A stretch of 8,822 bases of DNA, taken from Deltaproteobacteria bacterium. Its GTDB lineage: Bacteria; Desulfobacterota; Dissulfuribacteria; Dissulfuribacterales; UBA3076. The stretch's first letter is position 1. Every line of letters starts with the position of its first letter. This document shows, piece by piece, positions 1-6,933 of this stretch. Under the pieces are notes generated by a model, which saw only the letters and a program-made list of their open reading frames with translations, searched no databases and was not told the DNA's origin. The stretch is from the NCBI GenBank assembly GCA_030618205.1, contig JAUXDR010000024.1:1-8822 (forward strand). The letters run 5' to 3'. Both the position numbers and the translations under genes were made by a program.

Positions 1-563
1 AGTTCGAGCCATCCGCGATTCATTGAGTCATAGAGGTCGGCCTCCTGGTCTGCTCTCCAGGAGTCAACAGTCCACTCGGTGGGTTCCTCAAATCCTTTGC
101 AGTGGTCCTCTTTGACTACAAAAAAGAACTCCTCTTCTTCTCCTGTGAGCTTATCCTGCTGTCTGAGACTTGCAATTCCTATGGGGTAGTAACGACAGCA
201 GACAGGACGGTCGGAATAGACCTGGCAACCTTTCGGGCTGACAAAGGGACAGCGCCCTCCTTCTTCTTCCAGCATCCTGAGTCTGGCAATTGGCAGTTCT
301 GTCTGGCCAAGCATCTCAGGTGTTGTATAAAGTTGTAAAAACATATCCGCTGTGAGACCGAGCATGTTCTTGATTCGAACTATATCGTACGGAGTGAGAA
401 TAATATTTACGTTGTGGCAGCACCGGTTGAAACAGGATATCCCGGGGTAACAGCGGAAATTGAAGGTACTGTCCTTTTCAAGGCGGACAGGATCTATCAC
501 CCCGCCGGGTTCACCCATCTTGAGGGCGCTGTCGACTTCTTTTTCAATGTGTTCAAGTGTCAT
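1..563 (-). CDS. YkgJ-type cysteine-cluster (putative Zn/Fe-chelating) protein, partial
   Basis: The minus strand is open from an ATG at 563 down to position 1 with no stop, giving at least 187 residues; the C-terminus lies outside the window. The translation begins MTLEHIEKEVDSALK. It carries a cysteine cluster, FRCYPGISCFNRCCHN, with C38, C44, C48 and C49. Further on come a Cys in GGRCPF, then GCQVYSDRPVCCRYYP, then HC. This pattern is typical of the CxxCxxCC / YkgJ family (PF03692), whose members are predicted to bind zinc or iron or to hold an Fe-S cluster; their function is mostly unknown. No signal peptide is visible, so a cytoplasmic location is likely. The start is the only in-frame ATG before the cluster, and the ribosome site ahead of it is weak (GAGACGA). 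The gene diverges from the uptake operon, so shared control is possible but not shown. The family call is firm; the role is not. Confidence 0.85.
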   Translation of the reverse strand, partial: MTLEHIEKEVDSALKMGEPGGVIDPVRLEKDSTFNFRCYPGISCFNRCCHNVNIILTPYDIVRIKNMLGLTADMFLQLYTTPEMLGQTELPIARLRMLEEEGGRCPFVSPKGCQVYSDRPVCCRYYPIGIASLRQQDKLTGEEEEFFFVVKEDHCKGFEEPTEWTVDSWRADQEADLYDSMNRGWLE

Positions 564-800
564 TTCGTCTCATACCATTATGTGTGTTCTGGTTAATGCC
601 AAATGAATTGCCTGTAGTGGCCTGTAATTAAGGAATATCGCAATATTTTATTGCCTGATCAAGCCACAATATAAAACTATAACACAAATTGTTTGTAGCG
701 AACATACTGTTTGCATATTTGTAATAGTACACTGATCCTTCGGCATTAAGGAATCAGGGAAGCTGCAGTAATGCCCAGCTTGTTTAAAAGTTACTTATGT
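564..800. other. AT-rich intergenic stretch without an intact gene
   Basis: No open frame of useful length with gene-like content is seen here on either strand. The stretch holds an imperfect 10-base tandem (CCTGTAGTGG, then CCTGTAATTA, at 611-630), the hairpin at 640-654, and an AT-rich part (about 664-730) that shares short words with the right-hand end of the window: TTTGCAT and GTAATAGTA, the latter at 721-729 and 8763-8771. It probably carries the promoter of the minus-strand gene, and may hold the old promoter of the decayed gene that follows. No riboswitch-like conserved box was recognised. Confidence 0.5.
640..654. repeat. Short hairpin upstream of the ykgJ-like gene
   Basis: GCAATA (640-645), TTT, TATTGC (649-654) form a perfect 6-bp stem with a 3-base loop, about 77 bases before the start of the minus-strand gene. 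It could be an operator or a leader hairpin of that gene. No poly-T tract follows on either strand, so it is not a convincing terminator. Confidence 0.4.
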
Positions 801-1120
801 TGTCACGGTTACTCTGCCTTGAACCGGAGTCCTTTTTTCGGTGTCCCGAAGATACAGCAACGTTTCTTTTTGCTCGGTTGAAGGAATTCCTGATATAGAA
901 GGTGTATTTGGTAAAATTGAACGAATTCCCTCTTCTTCTCATCCATGTAAAACCGGATTAAGAGCCCGCTTCATACCGTTCATGTATGTTGCGGCATCCA
1001 TGTAGAGAAGGACCTTTTGGGGAAACAGGACAGCTACAAAAGCCGTCTGGAAGAAATCGGACTTACTGTGGACTGTTTCCCTGTTCAATACATGACGGCA
1101 ATTTTGCGAGAGGCTCAGAA
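801..1120 (+). pseudogene. cbiK: Decayed C-terminal fragment of a CbiK-type sirohydrochlorin cobaltochelatase
   Basis: The plus strand shows three collinear pieces in alternating frames. The first has CCHGYS (His codon 804-806), possibly the GHG catalytic segment. The second, about 850-996, reads VEGIPDIEGVFGKIE and then RFIPFMYVAA. The third, 999-1118, reads HVEKDLLGKQDSYKSRL, then EEIGLTVD. Intact CbiK proteins have, in the same order, VEGYPE...V, LMPLMLVAGDHA.ND...DSWK and AGI; the VAGDH histidine is a metal ligand. Here VAA and H are separated by only two bases (997-998) where one codon is expected, a one-base deletion that brings a TAG at 1003-1005 into frame. The first and third pieces share a frame and the middle one is shifted by +1. 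The N-terminal half is missing: a full gene would have to begin around 370, inside the neighbouring gene. The chelatase normally inserts Co2+ (or Fe2+) into sirohydrochlorin, and periplasmic forms exist in Desulfovibrio. The fragment is probably non-functional, though sequencing errors could explain the shifts. Confidence 0.6.
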
Positions 1121-1121
1121 G

Positions 1122-1165
1122 TTGACATTTCTTGACAATTGTAGCACTTTTATAAGGGATATACT
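1122..1165 (+). promoter_or_regulatory. Promoter/operator block of the uptake operon
   Basis: Two TTGACA hexamers (1122-1127 and 1132-1137) precede GTAGCACTTTTATAA (1141-1155), which contains TATAAG (1151-1156), and a TATACT at 1160-1165. The distances are 13, 22 or 23 bases, none of them the usual 17 for a sigma-70 promoter, so the exact -35/-10 pair is uncertain. The block begins a few bases after the decayed chelatase fragment and lies directly before the first operon gene. A near-identical block lies at 8751-8784, which argues that this is a recognised element and not chance AT richness. Confidence 0.5.
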
Positions 1166-1197
1166 ATTGGAGGGAGGGCTTTCATTTAATATTCCCA

Positions 1198-3015
1198 ATG
1201 GAAAAGAGACTGCGCTATTTTTGTTCCTGCTGCCAATGTATTGTTATGAGGCATTTTTTCTCATTTTTTATCATACCGGCCGTGGTTGCTGCGTTGCTGA
1301 CTGCACCTGCATGGGCACAGGAAAAGATCATGAGGCGGGACACGAATGAGGACGGAAAAATAGACCAGATCGCCCTTTTTGACAGACGCGGCAAGCTCAT
1401 CATGATCGAGATTGACAGCAATGCCGATGAGGTCATGGATCGATTCCAGTATTACGAAAAGGAGCAGATCATAAGGGTCGAAAGGGACACTGATCATGAC
1501 AGGCAGATTGATTGCCGGGACTATTTTGAAGCAGGGAAAAGAGTTCGACAGGAACGTTCCTCAACCGACACCGGCCGGGTGATTCAAGTTATACAATTTG
1601 ATTCAGAGGAGCGACCCCTGAAGATGCAAAAAGATACTACAAGAGACGGCTTGTTTGACAGTATTTATCATTTCGAGGAGGGAATGCTCTCCTCGTACAC
1701 AAAAGATACGGATGGCGATAACAAGCCGAATATCTGGCAGACCTATCAGGATGATAAACCCTTGCAGAGACGTGTGGATAACGACGGGGACGGCCGGGTG
1801 GAGAGGATCATCTTTTATGACGCCGAAGGCCTTCCCAAGGAAAGCCGTCATGATCTGGACAGAGACGGAAAGATGGATGCATTTCGCGGTTACCGCCAGG
1901 GAATTCTCTTTGATGAGAAAAAGGATTTGGATCACGATGGAAGGTTTGAGATCATAACCCGGTTCAAGGATGATCAGCCTATTGAACAGCAAAAAGATGC
2001 CAACAAGGACGGCCGATTTGACTTCATAACGCAGTTCAAGAATGGCAAGCCTTATTATCAGGAGAAAGACACCAATTTTGATGAGAAAAAGGATGTCTTT
2101 ATACACTTTGACGCGGACGGCTATGCTGAAAGGATGGAGGAAGACACCAAGTATACCGGCAGGATTGACAGGATCAGGACCTACCGTGGAGGTCAGCCGG
2201 TCAAGGTAATGTATGATGCTGACGGCGATGGATTTAAGGAGGTCATTACGCTGTTTAAAGATGGCAAGGCCTGTCGTCAGACCGAGGATCGTAATCAAGA
2301 CGGAAAGCCGGATATAACAATCTTTTTTAATGCCAAGGAAGAAAAACAAAAGGTTGAGAGCGATACAAATCTCAACGGCAGGATCGACACCTGGGAATAT
2401 TACAAGGATGGACGGCTTTCAAGAGTAGAAAAAGACGAGGAAGGAAACGGAAAGATAAGCCTGAAGATTTTCTATAAGAATGAAAAGAAATACTGGCTTA
2501 TCAGGGACAAGGACAGTGACGGCCGCTTTGAGGTCACACAGTGGTTTAACAAGCCCCAATGGTCCATGGTGATGGAACTGGATTCCGATGGAGACAAGAA
2601 ACCAGAGGGTCGCTATTGCTATAAAGAAAGCGTCTTAAGGATCAAAGAGATTGATGAGGACAGTGACGGCAATCCGGATCTGATAGAGCATTACAATGCT
2701 AAGGGTAAACTGACCAAGAGCCAGGAAAAACATGAGGCGGCTGATCGCATGGACACTACCTGGTTTTACAACGAAGCTGAAGAAGCGATCCGGGCCGAAA
2801 AGGATCATACCGGAGATGGCAGTGTGGACACCTGGTATTATTACCATAAGGGAAATCTGACCACTGTTGAGGAAGATACAAACGCAGACGGAAAGCCCGA
2901 TCTGTGGGAAGAATACGACGAGTCAGAGGCACTGGTGAAACGTTCGAAAGATCTGAATTTCGACGGCAAACCGGATCTTGAAGAAAACGCGGGAGAGCAG
3001 GTGAATAGTGAATAA
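1198..3015 (+). CDS. Secreted protein of ~23 tandem 24-residue calcium-loop-like repeats
   Basis: The protein has 605 residues from ATG 1198, or 589 from the in-frame ATG at 1246. The later start gives a textbook signal peptide, MRHFFSFFIIP...TAPAWA, cleaved before QEK (after residue 40 of the long form). GGAGGGAGGG at 1169-1178 is about 19 bases from ATG 1198, too far for a normal ribosome site, so the start is unresolved. From residue 48 to near the end the chain is a tandem array with a consensus close to DxNxDGKxDxxxxYxxGxxxxxxx, for example DTNEDGKID, DLDRDGKMD, DADGDGFKE and DLNFDGKPD. The acidic loop resembles EF-hand, dockerin or thrombospondin-type-3 calcium loops, and each is followed by aromatic, strand-like residues. 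A few units (4, 16, 20) are degenerate. No membrane anchor or catalytic motif is seen. It is likely a calcium-stabilised periplasmic or cell-surface protein. It heads the operon, ending 21 bases before the FmdE-family gene. Its function is unknown; ligand capture or a structural role beside the receptor would be guesses. Confidence 0.85.
   Translation: MEKRLRYFCSCCQCIVMRHFFSFFIIPAVVAALLTAPAWAQEKIMRRDTNEDGKIDQIALFDRRGKLIMIEIDSNADEVMDRFQYYEKEQIIRVERDTDHDRQIDCRDYFEAGKRVRQERSSTDTGRVIQVIQFDSEERPLKMQKDTTRDGLFDSIYHFEEGMLSSYTKDTDGDNKPNIWQTYQDDKPLQRRVDNDGDGRVERIIFYDAEGLPKESRHDLDRDGKMDAFRGYRQGILFDEKKDLDHDGRFEIITRFKDDQPIEQQKDANKDGRFDFITQFKNGKPYYQEKDTNFDEKKDVFIHFDADGYAERMEEDTKYTGRIDRIRTYRGGQPVKVMYDADGDGFKEVITLFKDGKACRQTEDRNQDGKPDITIFFNAKEEKQKVESDTNLNGRIDTWEYYKDGRLSRVEKDEEGNGKISLKIFYKNEKKYWLIRDKDSDGRFEVTQWFNKPQWSMVMELDSDGDKKPEGRYCYKESVLRIKEIDEDSDGNPDLIEHYNAKGKLTKSQEKHEAADRMDTTWFYNEAEEAIRAEKDHTGDGSVDTWYYYHKGNLTTVEEDTNADGKPDLWEEYDESEALVKRSKDLNFDGKPDLEENAGEQVNSE
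1339..2976 (+). repeat. Tandem 72-bp (24-codon) repeat array within the secreted protein gene
   Basis: About 23 units, mostly 24 codons and some 25, each starting with the acidic loop. The units have diverged at DNA level: codons for the loop differ from unit to unit (for example GACACGAATGAGGAC at 1339 against GATCTGGACAGAGAC at 1852). The array is therefore old and is constrained at protein level; it is not a recent slippage expansion. The antisense strand is also largely open because GAT/GAC codons read as ATC/GTC in reverse. Confidence 0.8.
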
Positions 3016-3036
3016 TGATATGGTTGGAGGAAGGTA

Positions 3037-4158
3037 ATGATGAAAAAGAACTGTACAATTACTCTAATTTTTTTTAGTGCCTTTTTTCTTTTTGCAGAAA
3101 TCTGTGCTCTTGGTTGTGGATTTGAGGAATACCGGGAGATAAATTACACCAAGGAAATGGTGCGGGCCATGAACGCCGCCTTTAAGGCGCGTATCGAATT
3201 GGGCCTGGAAAAGGGTGACGAAAAAATGCTTGTCCTGACCAATGCTTCATACGGTACGGTAAGCGGCAAGACTACCGAACCCTTTCTGGATATTGTCTCC
3301 AATGTCACTGCATGCTCGATGGGCACACGAAGCCTTTTGGTGGTTCATACGCCTTACGACAAACCCCTATGGTGTGCATTATACAGAAAGGATACGGGCA
3401 AAACAGTGTTCATCAAGTGGAAGGAAAACAGGTTCCAGCAGCAGGTCCTGAATGTTTCTCCTGACAAGATTTTGAGTAGTGAGGCCTGGAAGACTGCCGC
3501 CGCCGGACTTATCGGCACAGAGACCCTTTTTTCTGTGGTAACCATCAGCAATTCCTGGTCCGCCGGCGTATCCCAGCACCTCTTAAAGAGCGCCGAATTC
3601 CATAATCATATCTGCCCCGGGCTAAATGCGGGCTATCTTTTGGCAGAACACTTGAACAAGAATTATCCTCTGCGCAGAGCCGAACAATATGTCTTTGTGG
3701 CGGCGCCGCCCACTTGCGCCAGCGACGTCCTGCAAGTCATGTATGACGCCACGGTCGGGAAAAAAGGGACTTTTGCCAAATTGGTCGGCAAGGAAAAGTT
3801 GAAAAAATATGCAGGAGACCTGTGGTTTGATGGTATGCCCCTGTCTCCGCTTCCCACCATTGCCATTCGTGTGAGCAAGAGTTCAAACTCCTGTGAGGGA
3901 GTTGTCATGGGTTTTGACTGGAAGACCCTTTTTAAGGATACCGGTGTGGATAGTCAGGATTTGGCGCCTCCCGGAGGGCAATCCAATCCCTTGTATTTTG
4001 TCTCCAGGGCCACTGTGTCCATCAAGCTGGCTTCCATGAAGCTGGATGACAAGCTCAAGTATGTGAAGGACGTCAAGAGATTTTTCGGCCAGGCTGCCAT
4101 GGTTCAGAAAATCACCAGTGAAGGGACAGATCCCTATGCTGTCATTTGGAGTATGTAG
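3037..4158 (+). CDS. Secreted FmdE-family protein
   Basis: The gene encodes 373 residues. GGAGG (3026-3030) lies 6 bases before the first of two adjacent ATGs (3037 and 3040). The N-terminus, MMKKNCTITLIFFSAFFLFA, is a signal peptide; cleavage after EICA or a weak lipobox around ALGC (C27) are both possible. The C-terminal half carries the FmdE signature: FHNHICPGLNAGY (residues 188-200, with H189, H191 and C193) and later APPTCASDVLQVMYDATVGK (C227). These residues form the metal-binding site in the formylmethanofuran dehydrogenase subunit E family (PF02663). That family includes many proteins unrelated to methanogenesis, some fused to zinc-ribbon or secretion signals. The first ~180 residues form an extension with two further Cys (C93, C113), and a late Cys (C286) sits in SSNSCEGVVMGF. 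Export and the position between a secreted repeat protein and a CbiL/NikL-like protein suggest a periplasmic metal or metallo-ligand binding role. The substrate is not evident from the sequence. Confidence 0.82.
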   Translation: MMKKNCTITLIFFSAFFLFAEICALGCGFEEYREINYTKEMVRAMNAAFKARIELGLEKGDEKMLVLTNASYGTVSGKTTEPFLDIVSNVTACSMGTRSLLVVHTPYDKPLWCALYRKDTGKTVFIKWKENRFQQQVLNVSPDKILSSEAWKTAAAGLIGTETLFSVVTISNSWSAGVSQHLLKSAEFHNHICPGLNAGYLLAEHLNKNYPLRRAEQYVFVAAPPTCASDVLQVMYDATVGKKGTFAKLVGKEKLKKYAGDLWFDGMPLSPLPTIAIRVSKSSNSCEGVVMGFDWKTLFKDTGVDSQDLAPPGGQSNPLYFVSRATVSIKLASMKLDDKLKYVKDVKRFFGQAAMVQKITSEGTDPYAVIWSM

Positions 4159-4208
4159 TCGAAGTCTTGCTATACCTTGAATATTGAAAGAAACGAAAGG
4201 TGTATTGG

Positions 4209-4622
4209 ATGAAACACAACCTACTGCTTTGGACAGGCATGATCTGGCTTTTTTGCTTGTTTATTTCCATTCCATGCATGGCGCACAGGGTAAATCTTTT
4301 TGCATGGGTGGAAGGGGATACTGTTTTCACAGAGAGTTTTTTTTCAGATGGTGCGAAATCCATCGGTTCCCGGATAGATGTCTTTGACCCGGAAGGGGAG
4401 ATGCTATTGACCGGAAAGACGGATGACGAGGGGAGATTTTCTTTTAAGATACCCAAGAAAACGGATCTCACGATCGTGCTCAATGCCTCCATTGGTCACA
4501 GGGTTGAATATATACTCTCTGCCGGTGAAATGACCGGGATAAAAAGTTCCACACATGTTAAGGGTGGTAAACAGTCCGCTGAAATCAAGGAAGGAGAGAA
4601 GGAAGTAAGTGATGAGAGATAA
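4209..4622 (+). CDS. CbiL/NikL-like periplasmic protein (nickel/cobalt transport accessory)
   Basis: From ATG 4209 the protein has 137 residues. AAAGG (4196-4200) is 8 bases upstream, which favours this start over the in-frame GTG at 4200. Residues 1-25 form a signal peptide ending IPCMA, so the mature protein would begin with His (HRVNLFAWVEGDTV). The rest is a small beta-sandwich-like domain: ESFFSDG, RIDVFDPEG, LLTGKTDDEGRFSFKIP and GHRVEYILSAGEM (H97). This matches the family annotated CbiL/NikL or carboxypeptidase-regulatory-like, found with ECF-type nickel/cobalt importers. In those systems the N-terminal Ala-His region is conserved and thought to matter for metal handling. Unlike many relatives it lacks a C-terminal membrane helix, ending in a charged Lys/Glu tail. 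It overlaps the receptor gene by 11 bases, so the two are probably translationally coupled. It is the best clue that the operon handles nickel or cobalt. Confidence 0.75.
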   Translation: MKHNLLLWTGMIWLFCLFISIPCMAHRVNLFAWVEGDTVFTESFFSDGAKSIGSRIDVFDPEGEMLLTGKTDDEGRFSFKIPKKTDLTIVLNASIGHRVEYILSAGEMTGIKSSTHVKGGKQSAEIKEGEKEVSDER

Positions 4623-6855
4623 GTTGTTTTTTGTAATTGCAATTTGTTATGCCTTATTAATCTCTTTACCGAGTAATTTGATGGCCGACGATGAGAAGGC
4701 TGATGTATACGTTTTGGGAGAGATTACAGTTAAAGGCGAACTGATCCGTCCTACCAAGCAAACGGGCGATTCTCTGTACACAGGAAGCTCGGTAACCAGA
4801 AAGGGAATTGAGCTTTTAGGCACACCTGCAGAAACAAGCGTCTATAATGCACTAAATATTCTCCCGGGTATTAATGTGGAGAGCTTTGACCCTTATGGTC
4901 TGAGTTATTCATATTCGCGTGTAAGGGGACTAAAAGACATGTATATCGGGATGACGGTCGAGGGTATTCCGAATTACGGCATTATGCCTATTGGAGCACG
5001 GGAGTATATATATGATACAGAGAACATAGAAAGCGTCAGCTTATACAAAGGAGCAAGTCCTGCTGACCTGGGAACAGGCTCAGGCAACAGGGGCGGTGCA
5101 ATAGAGTTGCAGATGAGAAGACCGGAGAACAAAATCGGGGCTGAGATAATCCAGAGCTTTGGTTCAGATGATTTCATGAGGTCGTTTTTAAGGGTCGACT
5201 CTGGAAAGTTGCCGACAGAAACAAAGCTCTTTGCATCATATTCTTATTCGAAAGCCGATAAATGGAAAGGAAAAGGGGATCTTGGTCCGAGGGACCATGT
5301 TACATTGGGATTAAACCAGGAACTTGGTAAGAAAGGAAAATTGGATCTTTTTTTTAATTTTAATGAAATTGAGAGACATACTTTCCAGAGTCTGACTTAC
5401 CAGGAAGCCAAACATATAGACACTTATTACAACAAGTCGTTTATATCGGATCTTTCCAGCGATGCCAAAAGAAATACTAACTATTATGACTACAATCGCG
5501 AAAAATTGATAAACAGAGACCTTATGTCAATTATCGATATTGACATTTCTGAAAACGCTCACCTGTCTCTTAAACCATACCTTTCCAGTGAGAACACAAG
5601 CAAGATGGGAAAAGCCCAATTCCCGGTCCCGGGGTTAGGCAAGACACCGGGCATACTGGACAGAATCACAGATTTGGAACGATATGGCCTTATCCCAGAG
5701 GTAAATGGTGACATTTCAGACTTTGAGATAACTGCCGGTTATTGGTTTGAATCTCATAATCTGGAAAAATATGTCAAGAGATATATCACTCCCGGCAATA
5801 GGTTAGAGTACAAGGGATACTTGTATTATTCAGAAAATGAAGGGCACGGGGAAATACACAGTCCTTATGCAAAGGTATCTTATGAATCGGAAAAGTTCAG
5901 ATTCCAGGCAGGATTGAAGTATTTTTATTATGAGGAACCGGCAAGTACAGGGTACACTACTAATGCAACAACACTGGAATTAAGAGAAGACCCTGATATC
6001 AGCTTAAAGGCAACGGATTATGATGAGTTCTTACCCACAGTCGGCCTTGGCTACCAGTTTAACGAGAATATTGAAATGTACGTCAACTATGGCAGAAACT
6101 ACATGAGACCTTATGCTTATGTCCCGGTTACAACAACTTATGTAAGCAACAGGGCATCATTCAAGGCTGCCGGTATGACATTACAGGATATTCTTGATAA
6201 ATGGGAGATGGAAACATCAGACAATTTCGATATCAGTTTCAGGTATCATAGTAAATATTTCTCAATAACTCCAGTAGCTTTCTATAGCAAACACCATGAC
6301 CTGCTGGTCAAGGTCGATGACCAGAACGTAATTAAAACAGATGGCACCCCGGTCAGTTATCATCAGAATGTCGGCGATGCCACCTCTTATGGTTTTGAAC
6401 TGGAAGTGAGTTTCTATCCATTGAAAGATTTAATCTTCTATTTTAGCCCTAGTTACACCAATATGAGTTTTGACGACGACTTTGGAATAGGGAACAGTAT
6501 CCTGAAGATCAAAGGCAACCAGCTCCCCGACACCCCGAAATGGATTATAAAATCAGGCTTGATTTACACAATAGGCGATTTTGAGATAAGTCCGGCAGTC
6601 AGGTGGATTGATAAAAGGTATGGCGACGCCTTGAACCAGGAAAAAATTGATGATTATGCTATCGTCGATTTGGGTATAAAGTACTCAAGAGAAAACCTCT
6701 TTTGGTTAAAAGAAGCAATTGCTCGGTTTGAAATAAAGAATTTATTCGATGAAAAATATGTCGGCGCAATCTATGCGAGCGATACTGAGACTGATGTGGA
6801 TTACTATGCCGGTTCACCCTTTACAGTAATATTCAGTATAGGTGCAAAGTTTTAG
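4612..6855 (+). CDS. TonB-dependent outer-membrane receptor
   Basis: The protein has 747 residues from ATG 4612, with a GTG one codon earlier at 4609. The start lies inside the end of the previous gene, with GGAAG at 4601-4605 as ribosome site. A signal peptide ends at NLMA (about residue 26 counted from 4609). A TonB-box-like segment, DVYVLGEITVKG (32-43), follows. The plug domain spans roughly 50-172: LYTGSSVTRKG, VYNALNILPGINV, SRVRGLKDMYIGMTVEGIP, ENIESVSLYKGASPADLG, and GNRGGAIELQMRRP at its end. A 22-strand barrel is predicted for the remainder, with a TonB-dependent-receptor ending: ARFEIKNLFDEKYVG, then FTVIFSIGAKF with terminal Phe. The gene looks full length and intact. It is visibly more AT-rich than the exbB-exbD part (hand count 23 G+C of 60 at 5401-5460 against 36 of 60 at 7441-7500). 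The ligand cannot be read from the sequence. The neighbours suggest nickel, cobalt or a metal-tetrapyrrole complex; a siderophore or cobalamin remains possible. Confidence 0.92.
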   Translation: MRDKLFFVIAICYALLISLPSNLMADDEKADVYVLGEITVKGELIRPTKQTGDSLYTGSSVTRKGIELLGTPAETSVYNALNILPGINVESFDPYGLSYSYSRVRGLKDMYIGMTVEGIPNYGIMPIGAREYIYDTENIESVSLYKGASPADLGTGSGNRGGAIELQMRRPENKIGAEIIQSFGSDDFMRSFLRVDSGKLPTETKLFASYSYSKADKWKGKGDLGPRDHVTLGLNQELGKKGKLDLFFNFNEIERHTFQSLTYQEAKHIDTYYNKSFISDLSSDAKRNTNYYDYNREKLINRDLMSIIDIDISENAHLSLKPYLSSENTSKMGKAQFPVPGLGKTPGILDRITDLERYGLIPEVNGDISDFEITAGYWFESHNLEKYVKRYITPGNRLEYKGYLYYSENEGHGEIHSPYAKVSYESEKFRFQAGLKYFYYEEPASTGYTTNATTLELREDPDISLKATDYDEFLPTVGLGYQFNENIEMYVNYGRNYMRPYAYVPVTTTYVSNRASFKAAGMTLQDILDKWEMETSDNFDISFRYHSKYFSITPVAFYSKHHDLLVKVDDQNVIKTDGTPVSYHQNVGDATSYGFELEVSFYPLKDLIFYFSPSYTNMSFDDDFGIGNSILKIKGNQLPDTPKWIIKSGLIYTIGDFEISPAVRWIDKRYGDALNQEKIDDYAIVDLGIKYSRENLFWLKEAIARFEIKNLFDEKYVGAIYASDTETDVDYYAGSPFTVIFSIGAKF

Positions 6856-6893
6856 TCAACGGCATTGATCATCAGAAAAGGTTGACTTTTTTT
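6854..6893 (+). terminator. Candidate intrinsic terminator or attenuator after the receptor gene
   Basis: AGTCAAC (6854-6860) pairs perfectly with GTTGACT (6881-6887) across a 20-base loop, and a run of seven T's (6887-6893) follows. The stem begins within the receptor stop codon. The stem is only 7 bp and the loop is long, so it may act as a partial terminator that lowers expression of the downstream genes relative to the receptor. Confidence 0.45.
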
Positions 6894-6902
6894 CAAAAAA
6901 CA

Positions 6903-6927
6903 TGGCACTGAATCAATATTCATGCCA
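6903..6927. repeat. Hairpin between receptor gene and exbB
   Basis: TGGCA (6903-6907) and TGAAT (6909-6913) pair with ATTCA (6918-6922) and TGCCA (6923-6927). This gives a 10-bp stem with a single bulged C at 6908 and a CAAT loop. No U-tract follows directly on the plus strand. It could stabilise the upstream transcript's 3' end or be a processing site. Confidence 0.5.
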
Positions 6928-6933
6928 CCTAAG

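Noticed and set aside
102..596. Two plus-strand open frames at 102-338 and 414-596
   Set aside because: They lie opposite the YkgJ-type gene, whose minus-strand frame has the conserved cysteine clusters; these are shadows.
715..760. Possible N-terminal CbiK trace (VIVH, stop, SFGIKES)
   Set aside because: It recalls the VVSFGTS start of CbiK, but the match is very short and interrupted by a stop. Only about 60 bases separate it from the His-Gly segment, where over 100 residues are expected.
564..1197. Cobalamin or other riboswitch upstream of the operon
   Set aside because: Looked for because of the cobalt theme, but no B12-box-like sequence or matching stem arrangement was recognised.
1017..1349. 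110-codon plus-strand frame beginning with TTG
   Set aside because: Its first ~34 codons are the tail of the decayed cbiK fragment. The rest runs through the promoter block and out of frame into the secreted repeat gene, so it is not a separate gene.
1603..2349. 248-codon open frame on the minus strand inside the repeat protein gene
   Set aside because: It is the antisense of the DxDxDG repeats: GAT/GAC codons give ATC/GTC in reverse, so stops are rare and the product is an Ile/Val-rich shadow with no ribosome site or homology that I recognise.
1339..2976. CRISPR-like or recent tandem DNA repeat
   Set aside because: The periodicity is in protein sequence; DNA units have diverged and there are no spacers.
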